A stretch of DNA of 17,323 bases from UBA2588 sp964343075 (GTDB lineage Bacteria > Chloroflexota > Dehalococcoidia > Lucifugimonadales > UBA3495). Shown piece after piece: positions 6,755 through 13,938 of this stretch. The translations under genes and the position numbers were made by a program. The stretch covers positions 1-17,323 of the forward strand of contig CAYFGT010000020.1 of the NCBI GenBank assembly GCA_964343075.1, in the 5' to 3' direction. The notes beneath the pieces are model-generated. The model was not told the DNA's origin. It saw only the letters and a program-made list of their open reading frames with translations, and did not search any database. Each line of letters starts with the position of its first letter. Position 1 is the stretch's first letter.

Positions 6755-8179
6755 CTAAAACGTTTCTAGATTGGGCCTCATCTTGTGCCAGTCTGTAGCG
6801 GACTCATACGCATATGCCACATCAAAAATAGTCTGTTCATCAAATGGTTTACCGACTATTTGTAATCCTACAGGCATTCCTCCGTCGCTGAAGCCACAAC
6901 ATACTGACATTGCAGGTACGTTAGCTAAATTAAATGGGGATGTAAACTGCCTTCTGCCACCAAAACTATCTACCATTTCTTGTACATTGTCCATCCCTTT
7001 TTTAACAGGTATTTTGGGAGCAATGATAGGCGAGGTCGGCAAAATCAACACATCTACCTGTTCGAGCGCATCAAGAATTTCATTACGTACTATCTCTCGA
7101 ATAGCATTGATTTTTTTGTGAACTACTGCCGGCAAAATAGCACCCGAAAGCAATCGGATTTGGTTGTTATAATCAAATTCTGATAGTTGGTTTTCAATTA
7201 ATCCTCGATTCAAATAGGACGCATCTATATTAATTAACGTAGCTGAAGCTACAGCAGAATAATCTATATTTGGTAATGACAATTCAACAACTTGTGCGCC
7301 TAAATTCTTCAAGTCATTTACCGCTACATTGAACCTTTCAAATACGTCTGTTTCGCCCCAACTGGGATCGAGCCTTTCCTTAATTAATCCTATCTTCAAT
7401 TTACTGATATCACTGTTAAGTAACGAAGCATATTCAGGAACAGATTTTTTAGAAGAATAAGGATCATTTGGGTCATGGCCAGCAATAACTGATAAAACTA
7501 AAGCGGAATCTTTTACATACCTGGATAATGGTCCTACAGTATCCATAGACCATGATGCACCAAACACCCCGTATCTTGAAACTCTACCAAAAGATGGCCT
7601 TATCCCTGCAAGTCCACAAAATGCAGCTGGCCCTCTAATTGAGCCGCCCGTATCTTCTCCTAGCACAAATGCACTTAAATCAGCCGCTGCTGCTATCCCT
7701 GAGCCACTGCTAGAAGTCCCAGCATTCCTAGTAATATCCCACGGGTTCTTGGGTAGTCCGTAAGGGTGGTCAGAAGCATCACCACTCGCGAATTCACTCA
7801 TATTAAGTTTCCCAAGTAAAATACCACCAGCCGCTTTTAGTTTTGCTTCAACGGTACCATTAAAATCTGGTACAAAATCACCATATATAGTTGACCCATT
7901 TGTGGTTAATATACCGTCTGTATATACTTGATCTTTAATGGCATAAGGGATACCAAATAAAGGGCCTAAATCCCCTCCTTTAGTTAGCTTATCCTCAGCA
8001 TTTCTTGCTTGATCAAGCGCGGATTCTGAGCAAACAGTTATATATCCATTTAAAGTTTTATCATATTTCTCTATCCGATCTAGGTATAACTGGACCAGTT
8101 CCACCGGAGAGACCTCTTTTGCCACGATTTTATCTCGCAACTCAGTAACGGGTAATTGAAAATATTTATCGGCACTCAT
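6755..8179 (-). CDS. Amidase signature family hydrolase, AtzE/GatA-like
   Basis: This 474-residue amidase signature enzyme has a complete triad: Lys82 in YAIKDQVYT, cis-Ser156 in AGTSSSGSG, and nucleophile Ser180 in GEDTGGSIRGPAA. The 74- and 24-residue spacings match GatA and AtzE. The C-terminal GGMPVGLQIVG motif is intact. A GatC/AtzG-like gene lies 22 nt upstream, but no gatB is present in the window. It is therefore either an AtzE-AtzG-type hydrolase of a small amide, or the GatA of a dispersed GatCAB tRNA amidotransferase; the short partner favours the first. AAGGAG sits about eight bases before the ATG. The gene is the middle cistron of an operon ending in the collagen-like gene. It differs clearly from the other amidase in the window, so this is not a recent duplication. 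Confidence 0.88.
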   Translation of the reverse strand: MSADKYFQLPVTELRDKIVAKEVSPVELVQLYLDRIEKYDKTLNGYITVCSESALDQARNAEDKLTKGGDLGPLFGIPYAIKDQVYTDGILTTNGSTIYGDFVPDFNGTVEAKLKAAGGILLGKLNMSEFASGDASDHPYGLPKNPWDITRNAGTSSSGSGIAAAADLSAFVLGEDTGGSIRGPAAFCGLAGIRPSFGRVSRYGVFGASWSMDTVGPLSRYVKDSALVLSVIAGHDPNDPYSSKKSVPEYASLLNSDISKLKIGLIKERLDPSWGETDVFERFNVAVNDLKNLGAQVVELSLPNIDYSAVASATLINIDASYLNRGLIENQLSEFDYNNQIRLLSGAILPAVVHKKINAIREIVRNEILDALEQVDVLILPTSPIIAPKIPVKKGMDNVQEMVDSFGGRRQFTSPFNLANVPAMSVCCGFSDGGMPVGLQIVGKPFDEQTIFDVAYAYESATDWHKMRPNLETF

Positions 8180-8201
8180 TTCAAATTCTCCTTATATTTC
8201 T

Positions 8202-8381
8202 TTATTCTTCGATCACGATCGGCAAGGGCTCGATATTTTCTAGCCCCGGTATTTGAATAGCATTCAATGCTTCGATAGTACCGTTGATGTTATACCCAAC
8301 TTGCTCAACTAAGTCTTCAGGTATTGTGATCCCTGATAAGCTGGCACAGGTCTTAATTTCTTCTTTGGACAATTCTTTCAT
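8202..8381 (-). CDS. Small AtzG/GatC-like amidase subunit
   Basis: This 59-residue protein (MKELSKEEIK...) consists of two or three helices followed by an extended tail with the GatC/AtzG-like ending ENIEPLPIV. GatC wraps around GatA in tRNA amidotransferase, and AtzG (DUF4089) does the same for AtzE. At 59 residues it is shorter than usual GatC (about 95), nearer AtzG. An in-frame ATG five codons earlier exists, but the GGAGG Shine-Dalgarno at 8390-8394 lies within those codons, eight bases before ATG 8381, so the internal ATG is the true start. It immediately precedes the AtzE/GatA-like amidase, its predicted partner. Similarity this short is judged by pattern only. Confidence 0.7.
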   Translation of the reverse strand: MKELSKEEIKTCASLSGITIPEDLVEQVGYNINGTIEALNAIQIPGLENIEPLPIVIEE

Positions 8382-8389
8382 ATTAATAT

Positions 8390-8394
8390 CCTCC
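8390..8394 (-). promoter_or_regulatory. Shine-Dalgarno deciding the AtzG/GatC-like start
   Basis: GGAGG on the minus strand is eight bases before ATG 8381 and overlaps the codons that follow the alternative upstream ATG at 8396, which has no such site. Confidence 0.7.
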
Positions 8395-8433
8395 ATAACT
8401 AGTTATTTTTTTACGGTCATGGGTTCAAGGGGT

Positions 8434-8442
8434 ATTGTATCA
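8434..8442 (-). promoter_or_regulatory. Extended -10 promoter for the AtzG-amidase-collagen operon
   Basis: On the minus strand TGATACAAT forms a TGn extended -10 with a TACAAT hexamer at 8439 down to 8434. No good -35 is visible. The predicted leader is about 45-50 nt. On the plus strand a weak overlapping promoter for glmU can be proposed: TTTACG at 8410-8415, 17 bp, TATTGT at 8433-8438. Confidence 0.4.
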
Positions 8443-8478
8443 TTGTTATTGAAGATAACCGGAGGTTATAAAAAATTT

Positions 8479-9825
8479 ATGAGTACATGGTCTGGATTAA
8501 TCCTTGCCGCAGGTAAAGGCACCCGAATGAGATCTCGTATCCCAAAGGTTCTTCACACTATACTAGGCAAACCATTAATATCTTTTGCCATTGAAACCGT
8601 ACAAAAGCTTAGTGTAGAAAATATTAATGTGGTAGTGTCGCCTGATAACCATCCATTGATCAAAAACAAATTGAAGGGAAGTGTTGGTTATGTGGTCCAA
8701 ACACAACCAAACGGGACTGGGGATGCATTGGCATCTTACTTTGCACAAGTTCCTAAAACTTCAGATCACTTAATCATCCAGAATGGCGATATGCCACTCA
8801 TCTCAGAAGATAGTATTGCTCAATTGATGTCTACACACGAATCTCAATCGAACGTTATCACTGTTTTAACACTGAACGGGAGAGCTGCCCAAGATTATGG
8901 GCGGGTAATCAGAGATCAAGCTGGTGCATTAATACGGATTGAAGAAGCGGCAGATTCTTCAGTCAAACAAGACGACATTAGTGAAGTAAATGCCGGGGTT
9001 TATTGCATCGATATAGAAGGCGTCAAATCTCTAATGAATAACCTCAATGATTTAAACACAGAAGAATCTTATATAACATCATTAGTAGAGCTTGCATATA
9101 AAGAAGGAAAGCCCGTCGGTACGAGTGAACTCCATTCACCTTTAGAAATTTTTGGAGTCAATGACCGTATTCAACTGTCTAATGCAACAGAAATCCTGCA
9201 AGAGCAAATCATAATCAACCTCATGTCACTCGGGGTAACTATATACAACCCTGACACCGTATATATAGAAAATACAGTCTGTATAGGGGCAGACACAACA
9301 ATACATCCCAACACAATTCTAAAAGGCAATACTGTGATTGGAGAAAATTCAGAAATCGGCCCCAACAGTACTATCATAGATTCAGCAATTGGTGATGGTT
9401 GCCAAATTGGGGCCTCCACTATCGAGGAATCTACCATAGGGAATAATTGTATTGTTGGTCCATACTGCCACTTACGGGAAAATGTCTCGCTGGCGGAAGG
9501 AGTTGAACTAGGAGATCATGTCGAACTTAAGAATAGTGCTCTAGGAGAAAATGTTAAGGCAGGTCATTTCTGCTATCTGGGTGATGCATTTATCGGGAAA
9601 TCAACCAATATAGGGGCAGGTACAATCACATGTAATTATGATGGCGAATCAAAACATCCAACACATATAGGGAATAACAGTTTTATAGGGTGCGATACTA
9701 TGCTAATAGCCCCAGTGACAATAGGGGATAATTGCTTAACCGGAGCAGGAGCTGTGGTAACTAAGGATATTCCATCAGGTAGACGAGCTATAGGAATACC
9801 TGCTAGAATATCAGAATTAAAATAA
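8479..9825 (+). CDS. glmU: Bifunctional UDP-N-acetylglucosamine pyrophosphorylase / glucosamine-1-phosphate N-acetyltransferase GlmU
   Basis: This 448-residue GlmU carries out the last two steps to UDP-GlcNAc: acetylation of glucosamine-1-phosphate with acetyl-CoA, then UMP transfer from UTP. The N-terminal Rossmann-like domain has LILAAGKGTRM with PKVLH (Lys24), the uridine-binding QTQPNGTGDA at 74-83, Mg-binding Asp104 in NGDMP, and NAGVY. From about residue 255 a left-handed beta helix of hexapeptide repeats leads to acetyltransferase His363 in KAGHFCYLGDA and the GAGTITCNYDG motif. A GGAGG lies 13 bases before ATG 8479, a long spacing, but this start matches where the family's N-terminus begins. 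The frame stays open upstream without homology. UDP-GlcNAc feeds peptidoglycan or surface glycans. The CBS-domain gene follows. Confidence 0.96.
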   Translation: MSTWSGLILAAGKGTRMRSRIPKVLHTILGKPLISFAIETVQKLSVENINVVVSPDNHPLIKNKLKGSVGYVVQTQPNGTGDALASYFAQVPKTSDHLIIQNGDMPLISEDSIAQLMSTHESQSNVITVLTLNGRAAQDYGRVIRDQAGALIRIEEAADSSVKQDDISEVNAGVYCIDIEGVKSLMNNLNDLNTEESYITSLVELAYKEGKPVGTSELHSPLEIFGVNDRIQLSNATEILQEQIIINLMSLGVTIYNPDTVYIENTVCIGADTTIHPNTILKGNTVIGENSEIGPNSTIIDSAIGDGCQIGASTIEESTIGNNCIVGPYCHLRENVSLAEGVELGDHVELKNSALGENVKAGHFCYLGDAFIGKSTNIGAGTITCNYDGESKHPTHIGNNSFIGCDTMLIAPVTIGDNCLTGAGAVVTKDIPSGRRAIGIPARISELK

Positions 9826-9852
9826 GACTGGAAAAGTAGAGGTACTTGCACC

Positions 9853-9880
9853 AGCGTCTCAACCCAAGGCTATAGACGCT
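9853..9880 (+). other. Hairpin immediately before the CBS-domain gene
   Basis: AGCGTCT (9853-9859) pairs with AGACGCT (9874-9880), a seven-base perfect stem with a 14-base loop ending three bases before the start codon. There is no U-tract after it, so it is not an intrinsic terminator of glmU. It occupies the place where a Shine-Dalgarno would be expected. Confidence 0.4.
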
Positions 9881-9883
9881 AAT

Positions 9884-11080
9884 ATGGATACTGATCATTT
9901 ATCACTAACCACATCACTCTTAGTAATACTGATAGGCCTAGGCTTATCTACCACAATTTATAGTTACTTGCGACTAATGATCAAAACCATGTCCTCTCGA
10001 TCTTCCAGAACAAAATCCTCATTAGAAATTTTTATATATTCACTTAATTCGATCTTCTCAATCGCTACTGTGTTTTTTATCTATAGTCTCATAGTGTTAT
10101 ATTTCCCATCCATTTTCTATGGGATACTTATTACGATTATTACTATCATCGCCCTAGAAGTTTTACTCGAATCTGTGAATAAAAAGGCAGCAAAATTCAG
10201 CACAGCGTTAACAACTCCCTTGATAGGAGCATTCACCTCTATCACTAACAATAATGGGACTGACAGTAATGGGTCCGCTAACTCTTCAGAATCTGAATCG
10301 GAAGTTGAAGTAGAAGATTTGGTATTGAGGGAAGCAGAGCTCGGGAATTTAGACTCCGAAGATAAAGAAATGATCAAGTCGATTCTTGAACTAAATGACA
10401 CTACTGTCCGGGAAATAATGGTCCCTAGACTTGATATGATCGCGGTTGATATAGAATCTGATCTGGCTTCAATAATTGATACTGTGGTTACTAGCGGCCA
10501 TACTCGTTTACCTATATATCAAAATACCCACGACGAAATAATAGGGATGATCCATTCTTTAGATTTGTTACCATTAGCCCAAGCGAAACAAGAGGCTTTC
10601 AACATAAACGATCATATCCGGCCAGCACATTTCGTACCAGAATCTAAATTAGTTGATGATCTTTTAACCGAATTACAGGAAAATGCAATTCAAATGGCAA
10701 TTGTAGTAGATGAATTCGGAGGGACTGAAGGATTAGTAACTATGGAAGATCTTCTCGAAGAAATTGTGGGGGACATTGAAGACGAATTCACCAAGAATAG
10801 CAACCCAGAAGTAATTAATCTGCAAAATGGGGAAGTGATAGTTAGCGCAGTTGCCCCAATCGATGACATATCCAAAATGTTTAACATAAAAGTAGATGAT
10901 TTCGGGGTAGACACAATAGGTGGATACGTATTTCAACAACTCGGCCGCATGCCCGCAATGGGGGATGAAGTTGACACAGATACTTGTACCATACAAGTAA
11001 TCTCCGTCCTAGGGAGGCGGCTAAGACGGTTGCGTATCAAACCTAAATCCGCGGAAGAAATTGAAGAGAAAACAGGCTAG
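9884..11080 (+). CDS. CorC/HlyC-like membrane protein with CBS pair
   Basis: This 398-residue protein is of the hemolysin C/CorC (CNNM-like) group, linked to Mg2+/Co2+ transport or efflux. About three hydrophobic helices (roughly 9-29, 48-73 and 77-97) form the membrane part. A low-complexity Asn/Ser/Glu linker follows at about 121-145. CBS1 (about 178-235, beginning REIMVPRLDM), CBS2 (about 244-300, with VVDEFGGTEGLVTMEDLLEE) and a CorC_HlyC domain (about 308-388, GYVFQQLGRMPAMGD) complete it. The membrane segment is shorter than the usual DUF21 of about 180 residues and is not clearly recognisable as DUF21. ATG 9884 is the first start in this frame and has no Shine-Dalgarno. It lies 58 nt after glmU and probably shares its transcript. 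Confidence 0.85.
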   Translation: MDTDHLSLTTSLLVILIGLGLSTTIYSYLRLMIKTMSSRSSRTKSSLEIFIYSLNSIFSIATVFFIYSLIVLYFPSIFYGILITIITIIALEVLLESVNKKAAKFSTALTTPLIGAFTSITNNNGTDSNGSANSSESESEVEVEDLVLREAELGNLDSEDKEMIKSILELNDTTVREIMVPRLDMIAVDIESDLASIIDTVVTSGHTRLPIYQNTHDEIIGMIHSLDLLPLAQAKQEAFNINDHIRPAHFVPESKLVDDLLTELQENAIQMAIVVDEFGGTEGLVTMEDLLEEIVGDIEDEFTKNSNPEVINLQNGEVIVSAVAPIDDISKMFNIKVDDFGVDTIGGYVFQQLGRMPAMGDEVDTDTCTIQVISVLGRRLRRLRIKPKSAEEIEEKTG

Positions 11081-11083
11081 CTG

Positions 11084-11830
11084 TTACAGATTCTCTGCAG
11101 AGACCAGTTCTGCATTCACTACCATACGTTTATTATATTGAAGCCTAGGATAGCAAGTCACCAGATGAAGAGTTGCCTTGGCTGTATCAAATACCTCAAA
11201 TTCGCTTTCGTCAACTATAGATACCGAATTGACCCGGTAAATAAATCGTTTTCCTGAGTTCTCCAGGATTACGTTAACATTAATGTTATTATCCAATTTA
11301 CTTTGTATTTTCGGTATATCCCAAAAAACAGCCCCTTCATTAGTGAACGGACTTTCCAAATGTCCAAATAACCAGACACTTCCATTTTCACCTGGATTAG
11401 CACTAGTTGGTAAGTGACCAACTACATACTTCGGGCTAGCATAATAAGGCTGGTCTACATCATTAACCAATTCTAATGGTTCAATATCAGATACTAAGTT
11501 AACTGTAGGGATTATGATACTAGTGGCTGGTGCAATCGTTCCAATGGTCTCGCCAGCTTGAATTGCGAAGCTAGTTGTGTCAATTTCTGAGTATACTGGC
11601 TGAAACTGATCTGGTAGCGACCAATTCTTCGCGTTGCCCAGATTCATGTACATTTTTCCATCATACGGCTCAGAAGCAGACCACGTTTGCCCTGTGGTTT
11701 TTTCATTCAGTGGTAACCACAGGATTAAAGCCACAAAGATCAATATCACACCTAAAGTTATAAAGGATGTGGCAATTTTCCGGAATAACGATTTCTTACG
11801 CCGCAGTAGATCATCGTAACCTGTTAGCAA
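11084..11830 (-). CDS. Sortase family transpeptidase
   Basis: This 248-residue class D/E-like sortase would cleave a surface protein's sorting motif and attach it to the cell wall or another acceptor. It has a basic cytoplasmic N-terminus, a signal-anchor helix at about 21-41, and an extracellular beta-barrel domain from about 85. The catalytic residues are all present: His157 in LFGHLESP, Cys226 in LHLVTCYPR, and Arg235 in NKRMVV. The start codon is TTG 11828-11830, supported by GGAGGT at 11836-11841 five bases upstream; the nearby ATG is out of frame. It is the last gene of the dnaG-rpoD-zinc ribbon group, 36 nt after the zinc-ribbon stop. It meets the CBS-domain gene tail to tail with three bases between. 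The substrate is unknown. Confidence 0.88.
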   Translation of the reverse strand: MLTGYDDLLRRKKSLFRKIATSFITLGVILIFVALILWLPLNEKTTGQTWSASEPYDGKMYMNLGNAKNWSLPDQFQPVYSEIDTTSFAIQAGETIGTIAPATSIIIPTVNLVSDIEPLELVNDVDQPYYASPKYVVGHLPTSANPGENGSVWLFGHLESPFTNEGAVFWDIPKIQSKLDNNINVNVILENSGKRFIYRVNSVSIVDESEFEVFDTAKATLHLVTCYPRLQYNKRMVVNAELVSAENL

Positions 11831-11835
11831 GAATT

Positions 11836-11841
11836 ACCTCC
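11836..11841 (-). promoter_or_regulatory. Shine-Dalgarno for the TTG-started sortase
   Basis: A full GGAGGT on the minus strand, five bases before TTG 11830, decides the unusual start codon. Confidence 0.75.
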
Positions 11842-11866
11842 AACATAAGCGAAGTGGCACGGATAA

Positions 11867-12073
11867 TTATCTGCTACGAGGAGCTCCCCCATTATTTATG
11901 GGTTCATTCAGATGGATATCGCCATTTCGTATCTTGATATTGAAGCCACAAGTCGGGTTTATACACACCCAAGCTTTGTAATGAACTGCTGCACCTTGAC
12001 CGCCATAATCCGACAAAGGTACCAGGCGCCCGATTTCACATTTCATACATTGAGGAGTTTGAATCCCATCCAC
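11867..12073 (-). CDS. Small zinc-ribbon protein
   Basis: This 68-residue protein of unknown function has four cysteines arranged as two knuckles, Cys9-x2-Cys12 and Cys37-x4-Cys42 (WVCINPTCGF), separated by a Gly-rich turn, and ending in a polar tail. The pattern predicts one structural zinc. The start is GTG at 12073, chosen because a GGGAGGG Shine-Dalgarno (12081-12087) lies seven bases upstream and because the next ATG would remove Cys9. It lies 77 nt after rpoD and 36 nt before the sortase gene on the same strand, so it may be expressed with the replication/transcription block. No role can be assigned; nucleic-acid binding is only a guess. Confidence 0.72.
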   Translation of the reverse strand: MDGIQTPQCMKCEIGRLVPLSDYGGQGAAVHYKAWVCINPTCGFNIKIRNGDIHLNEPINNGGAPRSR

Positions 12074-12080
12074 TACACGT

Positions 12081-12087
12081 CCCTCCC
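12081..12087 (-). promoter_or_regulatory. Shine-Dalgarno for the GTG-started zinc-ribbon gene
   Basis: GGGAGGG on the minus strand, seven bases before GTG 12073, supports the non-ATG start. Confidence 0.7.
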
Positions 12088-12110
12088 AAATTCAGTTATC
12101 TGAGTATAAC

Positions 12111-12142
12111 ACTCGCCTTTATCGTTCTGAATAAGGCTGAGT
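12111..12142 (-). other. Imperfect hairpin downstream of rpoD
   Basis: ACTC-GCCTT-AT pairs with AT-AAGGC-GAGT over 11 base pairs with two single-base bulges and an 8-base loop, nine bases past the rpoD stop. There is no U-tract on the minus strand, so it is a weak terminator candidate at best. It may be a processing or stability element separating rpoD from the zinc-ribbon and sortase genes. Confidence 0.4.
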
Positions 12143-12150
12143 CATGAAAA

Positions 12151-13914
12151 TTATTCTAAGAAATCTCTTAGTTTACGTGATCTAGTTGGGTGCCTAAGTT
12201 TCCTCAAAGCCTTCGCTTCAATTTGCCTAATTCTTTCTCGGGTAACACCAAACTCTCTGCCTACTTCTTCCAACGTTCTGCCTCTGCCATCTTCAAGTCC
12301 AAATCTTAATTGCAGAACCCTGCTTTCTCTTTCAGTCAATGTGTCTAGTACTTCGCTGACCTGCTCTTTCAGAAGTTGGAATGACGCAGCATCTGCTGGT
12401 GCTGGTGCATTTCTATCCTCTATGAAGTCTCCCAAATGCGAATCTTCTTCTTCGCCTATAGGAGTCTCCAGAGAAACAGGCTCCTGTGATATTTTCAATA
12501 TCTCTTCAACTTTTTCAGGGCCTATATCCATTGCCAATCCTATCTCTTCAGGAGTCGGTTCTCTGCCGTATTCTTGCAGAAGTCTTCTGTGTTGTCGCAT
12601 CAATTTGTTGATAGTTTCGACCATATGTACCGGAATTCTTATCGTCCGAGCCTGATCTGCGATTGCTCGGGTAATAGCTTGCCTGATCCACCAAGTAGCA
12701 TAAGTACTAAATTTATACCCTTTACGGTAATCAAATTTTTCTACGGCTCTGATTAATCCTATGTTCCCTTCTTGAATCATGTCTAAAAGAGCCATGCCTC
12801 TACCAATGTATTTTTTAGCTACGCTAACTACTAATCTTAAGTTTGCTTCAGTTAGATGGGATTGCGCATTATTCCCGTTAACATTTAGTTTCCTGAAATA
12901 CCCACTAGCAAGCTTTTCTTGCGTAGGGTCTATGTCCGGGAGGCTGAACCCATTAGCATCATAAGAGAACGCTTCCAACTGACTTAAATTAGAATCCTTG
13001 AATCTACCTTCATCGTAGATTGATTCAGGAATCAACCAAGTGTTCAAAGACAAATCTACCATTAATTCATAGATCATCTCTGAGGAAGTCTTGGTTTCAA
13101 CCACTGGAGCTTCAGCGCCCTGATCTACTTCGTTAACGGTTTCTTCGGCATCTTCATCTTCCTCAGTTTCTCCACTGATAACTTTCTTATATAGCTCTTC
13201 AATGCGAGAAACACCTAATTTGTCTACCATTAAATCTTTGAATTCATCTGTGACTGTCCCGTCAATCGCATCTCTAAAAGTTTCATTATTAATGAGATTA
13301 GGCAATGTCCAGTCATCATCTTCTATTTCGAGGACTTCTCCTAGAGCGTTGATCAGAGGTTGTGCTAACAGGATTTTGTTGAGGAAGGTTTTAGTAACAG
13401 ACCAACTTTGCTCGCCTGTAATATTAAATTTGGAATCATATATAACTCCGGGTTTAATCGTCGATACTGTTGGAGAAGAATCTTCAATAGTAATCTGCCC
13501 TAACGCTAGGCGAGTTTTTCTCAAATGTTTCTGGCCTTCTATCTTACGCGCTAAATCCTTTTCGTCTTGTGCCTTAAGTAGCCCTACACGACCAATTTCT
13601 CTAAGGTACATACGTACCGGATCATCTAAAACTTCAAGATTCTCTGTCTCAGCATCCCAGTCAGTTTCTTCACTTTCCACTTCAGCCAAGTCACTGTCAG
13701 TAGGATCTGCGCCTAAGTCTCTATTTACATTCCATTGAAATTGCGAAACTACAGCACCTGTATCTTCTTGTACTATAGATTCATCTTCAATCTCAGTTTT
13801 GGATCCTCCGACTGTGGTATCAATAATACCCGTAAGGTCTGTTGAAGACCTGCCAGCACCACCTTCGTCATCCATAAAATCTTCTGGTTCCATTCCTTGA
13901 TCACGTATTACCAT
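12151..13914 (-). CDS. rpoD: Primary RNA polymerase sigma factor (RpoD/SigA)
   Basis: This 587-residue group 1 sigma-70 factor directs housekeeping promoter recognition. The N-terminus (1-95) is acidic with no clear region 1.1. Region 1.2 is at 97-130 (DDPVRMYLREIGRVGLL). A long non-conserved segment at about 131-350 is rich in acidic residues, especially 248-275. Region 2 is at about 352-425 with the melting motif KFSTYATWWIRQAI at 401-414, region 3 is at about 430-505, and region 4 is at about 520-580 with the helix-turn-helix FGVTRERIRQIEAKAL. ATG 13914 has AAGG eight bases upstream. It begins 24 nt after dnaG, the usual macromolecular-synthesis arrangement. TTGACA/TATAAT-like promoters elsewhere in the window fit its predicted specificity. 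Confidence 0.96.
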   Translation of the reverse strand: MVIRDQGMEPEDFMDDEGGAGRSSTDLTGIIDTTVGGSKTEIEDESIVQEDTGAVVSQFQWNVNRDLGADPTDSDLAEVESEETDWDAETENLEVLDDPVRMYLREIGRVGLLKAQDEKDLARKIEGQKHLRKTRLALGQITIEDSSPTVSTIKPGVIYDSKFNITGEQSWSVTKTFLNKILLAQPLINALGEVLEIEDDDWTLPNLINNETFRDAIDGTVTDEFKDLMVDKLGVSRIEELYKKVISGETEEDEDAEETVNEVDQGAEAPVVETKTSSEMIYELMVDLSLNTWLIPESIYDEGRFKDSNLSQLEAFSYDANGFSLPDIDPTQEKLASGYFRKLNVNGNNAQSHLTEANLRLVVSVAKKYIGRGMALLDMIQEGNIGLIRAVEKFDYRKGYKFSTYATWWIRQAITRAIADQARTIRIPVHMVETINKLMRQHRRLLQEYGREPTPEEIGLAMDIGPEKVEEILKISQEPVSLETPIGEEEDSHLGDFIEDRNAPAPADAASFQLLKEQVSEVLDTLTERESRVLQLRFGLEDGRGRTLEEVGREFGVTRERIRQIEAKALRKLRHPTRSRKLRDFLE

Positions 13915-13938
13915 TTAGTAAACCTTCTCTTTCTAAAT

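Noticed and set aside
2392..8179. The two amidases as a recent tandem duplication
   Set aside because: They differ in length, triad spacing (69 against 74) and nucleophile motif (TVGS against TGGS), so they belong to separate subfamilies.
8284..8478. Longer GlmU with 65 extra N-terminal residues
   Set aside because: The stretch lies antisense to the AtzG-like gene and its promoter; GlmU normally begins just before the LILAAGKGTRM motif.
12111..12142. Intrinsic terminator after rpoD
   Set aside because: The stem is interrupted and no U-tract follows, so I list it only as a hairpin.
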